From Rhodocyclaceae bacterium (GTDB lineage Bacteria; Pseudomonadota; Gammaproteobacteria; Burkholderiales; Rhodocyclaceae), in NCBI GenBank assembly GCA_016704145.1, contig JADJAS010000001.1:1-64000 (forward strand): a DNA stretch of 64,000 nt, given 5' to 3'. The number at the start of each line of letters is the position of its first letter. Positions within the stretch are counted from its first letter, which is position 1. This document shows, in pieces, positions 45,488 through 54,728 of this stretch. The position numbers were made by a program, and so were the translations under genes. The notes below the pieces were generated by a model. The model was not told where the DNA came from. It searched no databases and saw only the letters and a list, made by a program, of their open reading frames with translations.

Positions 45488-45895
45488 TTAACCGATTGTT
45501 GCCTGTCCGGGGATTCGTTCGACAAGATCGGAATAGCGGCTCAAGTGCCCATCGGTCGTGATCAGCTTCAATCCTTCCTCAAGCGCCTGCGCGACCAGCA
45601 AGCGGTCGAAAGGGTCCCGATGGTGCCAAGGCAAGCCTGCCAACCGGGCGGACTGGCGCCATGTCAGCGGCAATTCGGTAAAACCGGTCTCGATCGCCAC
45701 ACTCCCGACTTCGTCGGGCAAGAAAGGGAAATCGGCACGTCCGAGCGAAAACTTGATGGCGATCTCCGCCAGAGAGACGGAACTGAACAGGATTTCGCTG
45801 GCCGGATCGATCAGGCGGCTGGCCAGACCGGATGGAATTTTCTCCGGCTGGTATACCGACCACAGGAGAATCTGCGTATCGATCAGGCAGCGCAT
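45488..45895 (-). CDS. vapC: VapC-type PIN-domain toxin
   Basis: 135 residues, the short PIN branch: Asp6 in CLIDTQILLW, Glu in VSLAEIAIKFSLG, and HHRDPFDRLLVAQA with conserved Asp; TTDGHLSRY near the end. The start directly follows the antitoxin stop (TGA then ATG). Independent of the module at 37.8 kb, being of a different PIN subgroup. Confidence 0.88.
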   Translation of the reverse strand: MRCLIDTQILLWSVYQPEKIPSGLASRLIDPASEILFSSVSLAEIAIKFSLGRADFPFLPDEVGSVAIETGFTELPLTWRQSARLAGLPWHHRDPFDRLLVAQALEEGLKLITTDGHLSRYSDLVERIPGQATIG

Positions 45896-46147
45896 TCAAC
45901 CGCCGGCCTTGGCTCCCTCGAACATCTCGGCGATCGCCTGTTCGAAAGGAGAATCGATATCGTCCGGTACCACATGCTTCCCGGCCAGCCGACCCAAGCG
46001 GCGCGGGATCGCGGCGGATGCCGTCAATGCCACCAGGCGCGCCACCGGGCGGCCGGCCTTGGCGATGACGATCTCCTCGCCTCCGGCTGCTTGATCGACC
46101 AATCGGGACAGATGGGTCTTGGCTTCGTGAATATTGACGCTGAACAT
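45896..46147 (-). CDS. Phd/YefM-type antitoxin
   Basis: 83 residues beginning MFSVNIHEAKTHLSRLVDQ, the standard Phd/YefM N terminus, with GEEIVIAKAGRPVARLV. The C-terminal 30 residues (DDIDSPFEQAIAEMFEG) would bind the PIN toxin. A repeat upstream is its likely operator. Confidence 0.88.
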   Translation of the reverse strand: MFSVNIHEAKTHLSRLVDQAAGGEEIVIAKAGRPVARLVALTASAAIPRRLGRLAGKHVVPDDIDSPFEQAIAEMFEGAKAGG

Positions 46148-46163
46148 GGTACGGCTCCAGTAA

Positions 46164-46180
46164 ACTTAGTCCAACTTAGT
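46164..46180. promoter_or_regulatory. Likely operator of the second VapBC-like module
   Basis: ACTTAGT occurs twice with a 10-bp period, so on the same DNA face, and the outer bases form AAACT...AGTTT. Lies 17-33 bp before the antitoxin start. Confidence 0.45.
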
Positions 46181-46187
46181 TTATCAC

Positions 46188-47363
46188 CTACACTGGCTTG
46201 CGAATCGCCAACAGCTCGTCATACAGTCCCCGATAGGCCGCCACCATCGAATCCATGCTGAAGCGCCGCTCGACTTGCCACCGCCCCGCCAGCCCGGCGG
46301 CACGGTCGGCTTCCGGCGCATGGGCATCGTCGATCAGCGCCGACGCCAGCGCCTCGACATCGCCGACCGGCACCAGGCGGCCGGTTTCGCCTTCGAGCAC
46401 CAGTTCAGGATTGCCGCCGACCCGGGTGGCGATCACCGGCAGGCCCGAGGCCATGGCTTCGAGGATCGTGTTGGAAATGCCTTCGGCCAGCGATGGCAGC
46501 ACGAAGCAGTCGAGGCCGCGCAGGATGTCGGGCACGTCGTGGCGCTCGCCGGGCAGCCAGGCGAGGTCGGCAACGCCGGCGGCATCGAGCATCTCTTGCG
46601 CTTGCGCGCGCAAGGGGCCTTCGCCGACCATCACCAGTCGCAACCGCTGCCGCAAGGCCGGCTCGCGCTCCAGCGCCCGGACAAATGCGCGCGCCAGCAG
46701 GGTCTGGTCCTTCACCGTCTGCATGCGCCCGACCGTGCCGACCAGCCAGTGCTGCGGCCGCCGGAACGGGCAGCCGTCGATGATCGGCAGTCCATCGGCT
46801 GGATGAAAGCGTTCGGCGTCGACGCCGTTGTAGATCTGGGTGACCTTACGCCGGGCGATGCCGACCGGATCGAGCAGGTAGTTTTCGAGGTCGCGCGACA
46901 GCGCGATGAAATGCGTGACGAAGGGGTTGTAGAGCCGGCGCAGCCACTGGTAGGTCTTGTTCAAGCCCTTGAGGTCGCCGACATCGCGACCATGTTCGCC
47001 GTGGATGCGCACCGGCACGCCGGCGGCCCAGGCCGGCACGGCGACTTCCAGCGCCGCCAGGTTGCGGCTATGCACGATGGCCGGCCTGAGTTGCCGGAAC
47101 AGGCGAAAAAGCCGTGGATAGAGCCACCAGAGATGCCCGGGCGGCTTGGCCAGGCTGATGAATTCGACATCGTCGCGCGCGATGCGCCGGCGGAAATCGG
47201 TGACTTCGGTGAGGGCGAGGACGGCATGCCGGTAGGCGTCGGCCGGCATGCGGTTGATGAGGTTGACGACGCCGTTCTCCAGGCCGCCGACGTCGAAGCG
47301 GTACATGACGTGCACCACCAGCGGGCGGGCATCGGCGCGCATCGACGATCGCTCAGCGGCCAC
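46188..47363 (-). CDS. Sugar transferase, PEP-CTERM/EpsH1 system-associated (stp2 type)
   Basis: 391-residue GT4 enzyme. VMYRFDVGGLENGVVNLINRM at the N terminus is the diagnostic start of this exosortase-associated family, and the donor half has IYNGVDAERFHP, GTVGRMQTVKDQ and LAEGISNTILEAMASGLPVIATRVGGNPELV. A second ATG (47342) may be the true start. It overlaps the xrtA end by 11 bp, so it is the last gene of the long XrtA operon. Confidence 0.94.
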   Translation of the reverse strand: MAAERSSMRADARPLVVHVMYRFDVGGLENGVVNLINRMPADAYRHAVLALTEVTDFRRRIARDDVEFISLAKPPGHLWWLYPRLFRLFRQLRPAIVHSRNLAALEVAVPAWAAGVPVRIHGEHGRDVGDLKGLNKTYQWLRRLYNPFVTHFIALSRDLENYLLDPVGIARRKVTQIYNGVDAERFHPADGLPIIDGCPFRRPQHWLVGTVGRMQTVKDQTLLARAFVRALEREPALRQRLRLVMVGEGPLRAQAQEMLDAAGVADLAWLPGERHDVPDILRGLDCFVLPSLAEGISNTILEAMASGLPVIATRVGGNPELVLEGETGRLVPVGDVEALASALIDDAHAPEADRAAGLAGRWQVERRFSMDSMVAAYRGLYDELLAIRKPV

Positions 47364-48888
47364 GCGCTGCCTGCAAGGTCCGCTCCACCGAGCCCATGGC
47401 GCCCGCCGCGAAATCCGCCAGGGCGGCTTGGTCCTCCTTCGGCGCGTAGAGGATCACCACGGCGGAATCGTCGCCCTCGCCGAGCAGGCGATGCACGGCC
47501 TGCCAGAGCTTGGCGAGATGGTCGCTGCTGGTCAGCCGGCCGCCGATCCAGTACCACTGCCAGACCGCGAGCCGCTGGCCGGCGACATTACGCAGCTCGG
47601 CGGTGCTCGCCTTGACCGGCTGGCCGCCCGATGCCAGTTCCCGGCTGCCGCCCGCCACCCGCAACCAGACCTTGTCGCTGGTCTTGACCAGGACATTGTC
47701 GGAACTGACCAGCTTGTGCTCGTAGTCCTGCCGGCGGTAATAGCCAACAAAGATACCTACCCGCCGCTCGCCCTGAATGAACTCGGCCTGCAATTCGGCG
47801 CGCGGATTGGCGAATGCCGGCCGCCAGTCGATCGAGCGCGCATCGGCGGCCTGCCAGCCGTCCGGCGCGACGAAAGTCAGTGGCGGCGGCACGCCGCCGC
47901 GCGCGGCTTCCTGGCGCTCGATGGTCGCAAGGCCGAGATGCGGCAGGACGGTTGCCAGCACCATGGCGATGGCGATAGGCCAGCAGCGGCCAGCAGCGCT
48001 CGACTCGGTGGCTTCGTTCGCGCTCGCCCTACCGACACATTCGCCGGCGTCCGGATGTTCGGTCCACCGGGCGCCGATGACGAACATCAGCAGGATGACC
48101 ACGCCGAAGAACAGCCAGCCGTAAATGAGGTGATTGACGCCGACGGCGAGCGTGTTGCCCGACAGGTGACCGAGCATGACGATCATGTAGGCGCGCAGCC
48201 AGTTGGCCACGATGGGCACGACGATCGACACGCCGATGAAGACAAGGCGGCGGCGCAGCGAGCGATAGTTGAGATAGGCGTACAGCGTGCCGACCACCAC
48301 CGAGGCGATGAGATAGCGCACGCCGCTGCACGCCTCCACCACCGACCAGTTGCCCGAGGGAATGACGAAGTTCTGGCCCTCGCGATACACGGGGATGCCG
48401 GTGAGCGTCAGTGCCCGCACCGTGAAATCGGCCGTCCATTCCATCATGCGCGGCATCACGAACTCGCCCACCGGCACGGCGAAGAAGAGGTAGGCCAGCG
48501 GAAAAACCATGGCCCAGGCCACGCGGCGGCCCAGCACGGCCGCGACCGCGAGTACCAACAGCGATACCAGCGCCAGCTGAGTGACGGCGTTCACCGCCGT
48601 CAGCTCGCCGAGCAGCCAGCCGAAGCCGACGAGCAGCGCCACCGCCGGCACCGGCCACCATGCCCTGGGCGCCAAGTGGGCCAGGACATGGCGCTGGCGC
48701 CAGATCAGCCACATCGCTATCGGCGGCACGAGGAAAGCGTGGGTGAAGGTCTCCGAGCGCGCCCAGATCACCACCATGGCGCGCGCCGTGTCCCAGTACC
48801 AGAACAGGATCCAGGCGAGAACGAAAGTCAGCGCCGGCAGGGCGCCGCGCCAGGCCGCACGGGCCGCCACCGCGGACGCGGCGTTCAT
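47353..48888 (-). CDS. xrtA: Exosortase A with fused C-terminal EpsI domain
   Basis: 511 residues. The N-terminal exosortase domain has about eight membrane helices with catalytic Cys187 in VVEACSGVRYL, Arg232 in NWLRAYMIV and His253 in VNHLIYGW. Residues from about 300 form a periplasmic EpsI-like domain (PHLGLATIERQE onward, with GIFVGYYRRQDYEHKLVS). Cleaves PEP-CTERM sorting signals at the inner membrane, by analogy with sortase. The protein at 61838 carries such a signal. The start overlaps the end of the glycosyltransferase upstream by four bases. Confidence 0.97.
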   Translation of the reverse strand: MNAASAVAARAAWRGALPALTFVLAWILFWYWDTARAMVVIWARSETFTHAFLVPPIAMWLIWRQRHVLAHLAPRAWWPVPAVALLVGFGWLLGELTAVNAVTQLALVSLLVLAVAAVLGRRVAWAMVFPLAYLFFAVPVGEFVMPRMMEWTADFTVRALTLTGIPVYREGQNFVIPSGNWSVVEACSGVRYLIASVVVGTLYAYLNYRSLRRRLVFIGVSIVVPIVANWLRAYMIVMLGHLSGNTLAVGVNHLIYGWLFFGVVILLMFVIGARWTEHPDAGECVGRASANEATESSAAGRCWPIAIAMVLATVLPHLGLATIERQEAARGGVPPPLTFVAPDGWQAADARSIDWRPAFANPRAELQAEFIQGERRVGIFVGYYRRQDYEHKLVSSDNVLVKTSDKVWLRVAGGSRELASGGQPVKASTAELRNVAGQRLAVWQWYWIGGRLTSSDHLAKLWQAVHRLLGEGDDSAVVILYAPKEDQAALADFAAGAMGSVERTLQAARGR

Positions 48889-50111
48889 GCCGCCGCCTCG
48901 CCGCTTGCCGGCTGGAGATAACGGTCGATGCCGGCCATGCTGGCTTCCCAGCTATAGCGCGCCACCACCCGCCGCCTGGCCGCGGCGCCGATGCGCGCGG
49001 CGCGGGCGGGATCGGCGATCAGGCCGGCGACGGTATCGACGTAGTCCCCGGCCTCGGCCGCCGGCAGCAGCTCCTCGCCCGGCACGGCCTCGATAACGCC
49101 GGCGCAGCCCGCCGAGGCCACCACCGGCCGGGCCATGGCCATGGCCTCGAGGATCTTGTTCTGGATGCCGCGCGCCACCCGCAGCGGCGCCACCACCACC
49201 GCCGCGTGTTGCAGATAGGGCCGCACGTCGTCCACCGTGCCGGTGACGCGCACGCCCTCGCCCGCCAGGGACTGGACCTGCGCCGCCGGACTGCGACCGA
49301 CGATCCAGAAGCACACGCCGGGACAACGCGCGCGCAATGCGGGCAGCATGTCCTGGACGAACCAGGTGACGGCGTCGATGTTCGGCCAGTAGTCCATGGC
49401 ACCGGTGAACACCACCGGCACCTCGTCGGCGCGATAAGGCGAGGCCCGGCCGTCCTCAGGCGCGAAGAAGTCGGCGTCGACGCCGTTGCCGATCGCTTCG
49501 ACCCGCGCCGCCGCTTCCGGCGCCAACTGGCGGAACAGATCGGTTTCGTTCTCGGTGACGAAAAAGCCGCGCGCGGCGCGCAGCGCCGTGGCCCGCTCGA
49601 AAGCGAGCAGGCGCGCTCCTTCGCGGCGGTAGAGCCAGGACATCGGCCAGCGGTGCGCCGGCGCGTACTGGGTCCATTTGGCGGAATCGACATCGACGAA
49701 ATCCACCACCACCGGCGCCCGGCCGCCAGGCTCGACGTACTGCGCCATGGCCGAGGAGAAGACCACGACGGCATCGATCACGTTGTCGCGGCGAATGCGA
49801 CCAACCCAGGCGCGCAGGCCGGCGTCGCGGTAATAGGGCAAGGTCAGCGCCTCGCCCGTCGCCATCCCGGTCAGGCTCTTCACCCGCGCCCAGCGCGGAT
49901 CGAGCCGCGCGATGTGGAGTTCGGCGCACAGTCCGCGCACCACGTCGACATGGCGCTCGTCGTCGGGATCGTCGATGAAGGTACCGAGGAACACGCGGTG
50001 GCGCGCCGCCAGATGCTTGAGCAGGTGGTAGGAGCGAACCTTGTCGCCCTTGTTGGGCGGATAGGGCAAGCGATGCACGAGGTAAAGGACGTTGGCCATG
50101 CGCGGTCTCAT
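48885..50111 (-). CDS. Sugar transferase, PEP-CTERM/EpsH1 system-associated (stp1 type)
   Basis: 408-residue GT4-like enzyme. LYLVHRLPYPPNKGDKVRS near the N terminus identifies the exosortase-associated stp1 family; FTGAMDYWPNIDAVTWF and VAPLRVARGIQNKILEAMAM are donor-side motifs. The ATG at 50111 overlaps the femAB stop (ATGA); ATG 50099 is an alternative. Adds one sugar in EPS assembly. Confidence 0.94.
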   Translation of the reverse strand: MRPRMANVLYLVHRLPYPPNKGDKVRSYHLLKHLAARHRVFLGTFIDDPDDERHVDVVRGLCAELHIARLDPRWARVKSLTGMATGEALTLPYYRDAGLRAWVGRIRRDNVIDAVVVFSSAMAQYVEPGGRAPVVVDFVDVDSAKWTQYAPAHRWPMSWLYRREGARLLAFERATALRAARGFFVTENETDLFRQLAPEAAARVEAIGNGVDADFFAPEDGRASPYRADEVPVVFTGAMDYWPNIDAVTWFVQDMLPALRARCPGVCFWIVGRSPAAQVQSLAGEGVRVTGTVDDVRPYLQHAAVVVAPLRVARGIQNKILEAMAMARPVVASAGCAGVIEAVPGEELLPAAEAGDYVDTVAGLIADPARAARIGAAARRRVVARYSWEASMAGIDRYLQPASGEAAA

Positions 50112-51145
50112 CCGAGATAGCGCACGATGTGCGGCCCGATGGCGTTGGCCACGCCGATCGGCAGGCGGCGCCAGGCTTCGATGAAGATACGGTATTTGGC
50201 GTTGGCCGGATTGTTCTGGGGAATGGCGTCGCGCCGGTAGAGCCGGTATTCGTAGTGCAGCGGCGTCGGCTCGAAGCCCCAGTTCTTCTTGAACGAATAG
50301 GGCCCGGTGCCGACCTTGCTGCGGCCGTAGTCGAACACCTTGAGGCCGCGCTGGCACGAGCGACGCATCAGCGCCCAGTACTTGAAGTCGTTGGCGGCGA
50401 GATGGCGGGCGGCCTCGTCGTCACCCGCGTAATAGGGCAACACCTCGTCGCGGAAATAGAAGCTGAGCACGCTCGACAGCGGCGTGCCGTCACGGCTGAC
50501 GATGGTGAGCACGTCGCAGTCGGCGGCGAACTCGTCGCGCAGCGCCTGAAAGTAGCGTTTCGGCAGCGCCGGCGTGCCGTGGCGGTGCACATTGTCGGCA
50601 TAGAGGGCGAAGAAGCGCTCCACGCCGGCATCCTCCTCCGCGAGCAGGCCGTTGCCGATGCCCTTGCGCACCATGGCGCGCTGCTTGCGCGGAATGGCCA
50701 GCATGTTGGCATCCTCCTCGGGCAGGATGGCCTTGCGGAACGTGACGTAGAGATCCTGCGTCGGCCAGTCGGCGTGGCGCGGCGCGATGTGCCGCAGTTC
50801 CAGGTGCTGGACGCCGAGCCGTTGCGCCAGCGTCTGCGCTTCAACCTCGAGCAGGTCGGCGGCCTCGGCGCAAGTCGCGGCCACGCCGCCGTAGACGGCG
50901 AACGGCAACGAGACCAGCCCATGGCCGAACAGCAGGCTCTTCACCTCCGCCAGGGGCAACACGCCTTCGATGACGCCGTCGTTGTCGACGTAAAGGAAGA
51001 AGGTCTTGTGGCGGAACACCTCGGCGACGAGGCGTTGCCAGCCGGCGCGATGGAAAAACGTGGCATCCGGGCAGGCGAGCACGAAGCGGTCCCAGCGGGC
51101 CGCGCCGTCGGCATCGCGACGGTCGAGCGTCTTGACCGTGCGCAT
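50108..51145 (-). CDS. FemAB-family protein, XrtA/PEP-CTERM system-associated
   Basis: 345 residues of the FemAB/GNAT-like fold, which in peptidoglycan synthesis transfers aminoacyl groups from tRNA. Features: ATFFHRAGWQRLVAEVF, SLPFAVYGG, MLAIPRKQRAMVRKGIGNG, SVLSFYFRDEVLPYYAGDD and KVFDYGRSKVGTGPYSFKKNWGFEP. Matches the PEP-CTERM-associated FemAB family. May aminoacylate EPS or the sorted proteins; the acceptor is not known. Overlaps the deacetylase stop (TGATG). Confidence 0.94.
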   Translation of the reverse strand: MRTVKTLDRRDADGAARWDRFVLACPDATFFHRAGWQRLVAEVFRHKTFFLYVDNDGVIEGVLPLAEVKSLLFGHGLVSLPFAVYGGVAATCAEAADLLEVEAQTLAQRLGVQHLELRHIAPRHADWPTQDLYVTFRKAILPEEDANMLAIPRKQRAMVRKGIGNGLLAEEDAGVERFFALYADNVHRHGTPALPKRYFQALRDEFAADCDVLTIVSRDGTPLSSVLSFYFRDEVLPYYAGDDEAARHLAANDFKYWALMRRSCQRGLKVFDYGRSKVGTGPYSFKKNWGFEPTPLHYEYRLYRRDAIPQNNPANAKYRIFIEAWRRLPIGVANAIGPHIVRYLG

Positions 51146-51990
51146 CAGTCCGGCCGCTCCGCCAGGAAGACTTCGTCCATGCGCCGCCAGTGGAAGTCGC
51201 GCACCAGCCGCCGCAGGCGCGCCTCCATGCGATGCAGGTTGAGGTAATGGCGAAAGCGTGTCCGGGCATCGATGCCGGCCACGCGCGGCTGTTCGGGATC
51301 GATTTCCCACGGGTGGAAGTAGAAGACCGCCGCCTGTCGATCGACTTCGTTGACCCGCTTGAGCAGCCAGCGCGAAACGCCGTAGGGCAGCAGGCGGAAG
51401 TAGCCGCCGCCGCTGGCCGGCCAGTTGCGCCGCAAGGAGCGGACGGTGGTGACGGGAATTTCCAGCAGGCCGCCGACGGCATAGGCGAAGCGCGGCGCGT
51501 CGGGCATGCCGTAGTGGTCGTGGCGGATCGGATAGATGCTGGAAGAATAGCGGTAGCCGGCGCGCTCGAGACAATCGAAGGCCCAAAGATTGTCGCGGCC
51601 GATGGAAAAACTGGGTGCCCGGTAGCCCTTGACCTCGTGGCCGGCGACATCCTCGAGCACGATCTTGGCCAGCTGGATGTCGGCGTAAAAGCCCGCTTCG
51701 GTCTGCTCGCTGGCGCGCAGATGGGCATGGCCGTGACTGGCCAGTTCGTGGCCGTTGGCGACGATCTCGCGCACCAGTTGCGGATAGCGCTCGGCAATCC
51801 AGCCGAGGGTGAAGAAAGTGGCCTTGGTGCCGGCGTCATCGAGCAGTTGCAGGATGCGGCCGACATTGCGTTCGACGCGACAGTCGCGGCTGTTCCACTC
51901 CAGGCGGTCGATGTAGGGCGCGAAGGCCGAGACCTGGAAGTAGTCCTCGACGTCGATGGTCAGGGCGTTGGCGATGCGCGGCGCCGCCAT
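51145..51990 (-). CDS. Polysaccharide deacetylase, XrtA system-associated
   Basis: 281 residues. NodB domain motifs: ALTIDVEDYFQ with the catalytic Asp pair, SHGHAHLR for the metal, APSFSIGRDNLWAFD, and FYFHPWEIDPEQP at the end. The N-terminal IANALTIDVEDYFQVSAF identifies the exosortase-associated deacetylase family. Removes acetyl groups from the exported polymer or a precursor. Starts one base after the upstream ATPase stop. Confidence 0.95.
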   Translation of the reverse strand: MAAPRIANALTIDVEDYFQVSAFAPYIDRLEWNSRDCRVERNVGRILQLLDDAGTKATFFTLGWIAERYPQLVREIVANGHELASHGHAHLRASEQTEAGFYADIQLAKIVLEDVAGHEVKGYRAPSFSIGRDNLWAFDCLERAGYRYSSSIYPIRHDHYGMPDAPRFAYAVGGLLEIPVTTVRSLRRNWPASGGGYFRLLPYGVSRWLLKRVNEVDRQAAVFYFHPWEIDPEQPRVAGIDARTRFRHYLNLHRMEARLRRLVRDFHWRRMDEVFLAERPD

Positions 51991-51991
51991 G

Positions 51992-53083
51992 TCACTCCCC
52001 CCGCGGCTGGGCCTGCGCGTTCTGCACCAGCTTCTGCAGCAGCACCAGGGTCGCCGAGTTGATGCGCTCCAGCCTGAGCAGGCTGCGTTCCAGCCGGCGC
52101 AGGCGACTGCCCAGCTGGTCGGCATGCAGCGCCGACAGCAGGGTGCTGGCCTCGTTGATCGACTTGTCATCGAGACTGAGGCTGGCCACGGCATCGGCCG
52201 GCAGGTCGGGAATATCGCCGAAGCGGGGCTCTTCGACCTCGACCGCGCGCGGCTTGACGGCGGACCTGGCGAATACCTCGTCCTCGATCTCGGCGGCCAC
52301 GCTGTCGGCATCCTCGCGCGTGAAGGCGGTCTTGCCGGCGAGGTAACCGGAAAGCAGCAGGCGGTCGCACAGGGCGTTGATCCGGCGCGGCACCCCGCCG
52401 CTGGCGGCAAAGATCGCGTCGAAGGCGCCGGCGTCGAAGGCCGGCTTGTCCTTGGCGCCGACGCAATGGAGCCGATGCTCGATATAGCCCTGCGTCTCCT
52501 CGCGATCCATCGGGCTGATATGGCAGGAGGCGATGATGCGCTGACGCAGCTGCACCATGTCCGGACTTTGCAGGATGGCGCGGAATTCGGGCTGGCCGAT
52601 CAGGAACGTCTGGAGCACGGATTGCGTGCCGAGCTGGAAGTTCGACAGCATGCGCAGTTCCTCGACGGCGCGCTGCGTCAGGTTCTGCGCCTCATCCACG
52701 ATGAGCAGGCAGCGCTTGCTCCGGGTTGCCGCCGACATGAGGAAGGCTTCCAGCGACATCAACAAATCGGACTTGCTCGCACCCTTGGCGCGCACGCCGA
52801 AGGCGGCGGCGACCATCGAAAGAATGTCTTCGGCATCGAGCTGGGTGCTGACCAGGTGCGCCGCCTCCACACGCTCGGCGTCAAGGCTTTCCAGCAGGTT
52901 GCGCACGATGGTGGTCTTGCCGGCGCCGACATCGCCGGTGACGACGATGAAGCCTTCGTTCTGGTGCATGCCGTACTCGAGGTAGGCCATGGCGCGGCGA
53001 TGCTGCTTGCTGCCGAAATAGAACTGCGGATCGGGATTGAGCTGGAAAGGCTTGCCGGTCAAGCCATAGAAGGACTCATACAT
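51992..53083 (-). CDS. XrtA-associated AAA ATPase (ExeA/GspA-like)
   Basis: 363 residues. MYESFYGLTGKPFQLNPDP is the typical ExeA-like start; Walker A VTGDVGAGKTTIVRNLL, Walker B LLIVDEAQNL, and sensor region FLIGQPEFRAIL. After residue 270 it has an acidic linker and a C-terminal helical region that may form a coiled coil (LGSRLRRLERSLLRLERI). Part of the exosortase-associated ATPase family; probably energises assembly or localisation of the EPS machine. Confidence 0.94.
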   Translation of the reverse strand: MYESFYGLTGKPFQLNPDPQFYFGSKQHRRAMAYLEYGMHQNEGFIVVTGDVGAGKTTIVRNLLESLDAERVEAAHLVSTQLDAEDILSMVAAAFGVRAKGASKSDLLMSLEAFLMSAATRSKRCLLIVDEAQNLTQRAVEELRMLSNFQLGTQSVLQTFLIGQPEFRAILQSPDMVQLRQRIIASCHISPMDREETQGYIEHRLHCVGAKDKPAFDAGAFDAIFAASGGVPRRINALCDRLLLSGYLAGKTAFTREDADSVAAEIEDEVFARSAVKPRAVEVEEPRFGDIPDLPADAVASLSLDDKSINEASTLLSALHADQLGSRLRRLERSLLRLERINSATLVLLQKLVQNAQAQPRGE

Positions 53084-53088
53084 GAGTG

Positions 53089-54699
53089 CTAAAACTCGAT
53101 CGCGATCGATCCGACCAGGGCGTTTTCGGTATAGGGCTGCGTGGTACCGTCCGATTTGTTCCGCCGAGCCGTCACGGCCGCGCTGGTCTTGGCGCCAAGT
53201 TTGGTGCCAAGCGTCGCCGAGAGCGTCCTTTGCCGGCTCTTCTGGTCGAAAGTGGAGGACGATTGGCCCGTGCTGCGCGTCTGCGCGGCGTCAACATTAA
53301 GAGAGGTCAATTTGGTCAGCCGGTGAGACAAACCGACGCGAAAGCCACTTTGGGCAATCGATGAAGCCGAGGAGAAGTCATCCCCCGTATCCAACTGTGA
53401 ACCCAGCCGATCACTCTTGCCTCGCGTGGCCGTCAGGGTGAGTGTATTGCGCACGCCACGCAGCAGCCAGGAGAGTTCCTGCCGGCGCTGGGCAGTGACC
53501 CGCGAGCTGAGAAAGCCGTTATCGACCGGCATATTCGGTGCGATGCCCGCGGCGCTCAGCAACGCGTTAACCCGGGCGGCGCGATCGACCGGGTCCGGCA
53601 CGGTAGAGGTCAGTTGCGCAAACAGCAGGTCGTAGATGTTGCCCAGGCCGGCGGTGGCGAACTGGTTGGGCAGCGAGGAAATGTCGCGGATGTCGGAGAA
53701 CCTGACGGCGCTCATCGGGAAGCGATGACTGATGCTATACGTGTGTCCGTAGCCGAAAAAACGCTTCTCCCGGAACGCCGAAATATCCGTGCGCTCGGTC
53801 GGCGCCCAGTCGGCGCCGAAGCCATGCGTGGTCCAGCTTTGCTTACCGAGCGAGGCGAAGTCGTTGCGTTCTCGTCCCGCACTTGCGGAAAGCTTGAATT
53901 GCGGATTGATCCGATAGGTCAGAAAGCCGCGCAAACGATCGCTCTCGCTGGCGCGGCCGCGGGAATAGTCGTACTGCTGCCGGCTCGCCTCGGCCGACCA
54001 GCCGAGCGCCGCCAGCGGCGTGCTGCCGTTGATACGACCAGTCCATTCGTCTTGATCCAGATCCGAGGCCCGTTTCGACTTCGAACGCGTCATCGTGCGG
54101 CCGTAACGCACTTCATAATCCGCGGCACTCCCCAGCAAGCCCTTGATATACGGGGAAAAGCGGAAGTTCGCAGTTTCGGTATTGTTCGCATTGACACTAA
54201 AGTTACCAGTCGACTGAGTTGCAAACGCGGAAATATTCTGCCGCGCAATGACACCGCTGATGTCGACGAACAGGAGGTTTTCCAGCGCCTCGATCTTGCC
54301 AATCGAGTTTAGCGAGTGCTGCGAACCCGTGCTGCGGGTTCCTTGTGCGTAATACAACTCGTGCAGAGCATAATCGAGATTCAGCTTGAGTCGCTTGGTG
54401 TTGGCCTCGATCCGGACGCCGGGGCTCACTTCGGTGACTTGGTCGCCTTGCTTGCGGGCTTGACCGAGCGCGACATTGTCCGTGATAACTTCATTTACGG
54501 ACACATGCGGCACGATGCTCCACGCTCGTTTTCCTTCACCGGATGGCACAGAGGCATCGTCGCTTGGTGTCGACGATGGCGCCTTGATGTCGAGCGACTG
54601 ATCGAAACGGCCAAGGCCCTGGACTTGCGACCAGGCCGGTGCGGCGGCCCAAGCAGCCGCGCCCGCCGACACCATCGCAATCAGTCGAAATCCGCGCAC
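53089..54699 (-). CDS. PEP-CTERM system-associated outer-membrane beta-barrel protein
   Basis: 536 residues with a signal peptide (LIAMVSAGAAAWAAAPAWSQ) and a long mature part of alternating polar/apolar strands ending in GSIAIEF, where the terminal Phe is the usual outer-membrane barrel signature. Corresponds to the uncharacterised PEP-CTERM-associated family next to the ATPase gene and is likely an EPS secretin or porin. The GTG at 54699 has GGAGGGG upstream and starts directly at the signal peptide; a GTG 15 bp earlier is less likely. Confidence 0.88.
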   Translation of the reverse strand: MRGFRLIAMVSAGAAAWAAAPAWSQVQGLGRFDQSLDIKAPSSTPSDDASVPSGEGKRAWSIVPHVSVNEVITDNVALGQARKQGDQVTEVSPGVRIEANTKRLKLNLDYALHELYYAQGTRSTGSQHSLNSIGKIEALENLLFVDISGVIARQNISAFATQSTGNFSVNANNTETANFRFSPYIKGLLGSAADYEVRYGRTMTRSKSKRASDLDQDEWTGRINGSTPLAALGWSAEASRQQYDYSRGRASESDRLRGFLTYRINPQFKLSASAGRERNDFASLGKQSWTTHGFGADWAPTERTDISAFREKRFFGYGHTYSISHRFPMSAVRFSDIRDISSLPNQFATAGLGNIYDLLFAQLTSTVPDPVDRAARVNALLSAAGIAPNMPVDNGFLSSRVTAQRRQELSWLLRGVRNTLTLTATRGKSDRLGSQLDTGDDFSSASSIAQSGFRVGLSHRLTKLTSLNVDAAQTRSTGQSSSTFDQKSRQRTLSATLGTKLGAKTSAAVTARRNKSDGTTQPYTENALVGSIAIEF

Positions 54700-54728
54700 A
54701 CCGCCCCCTCCCACTCCACTCGTTCCGC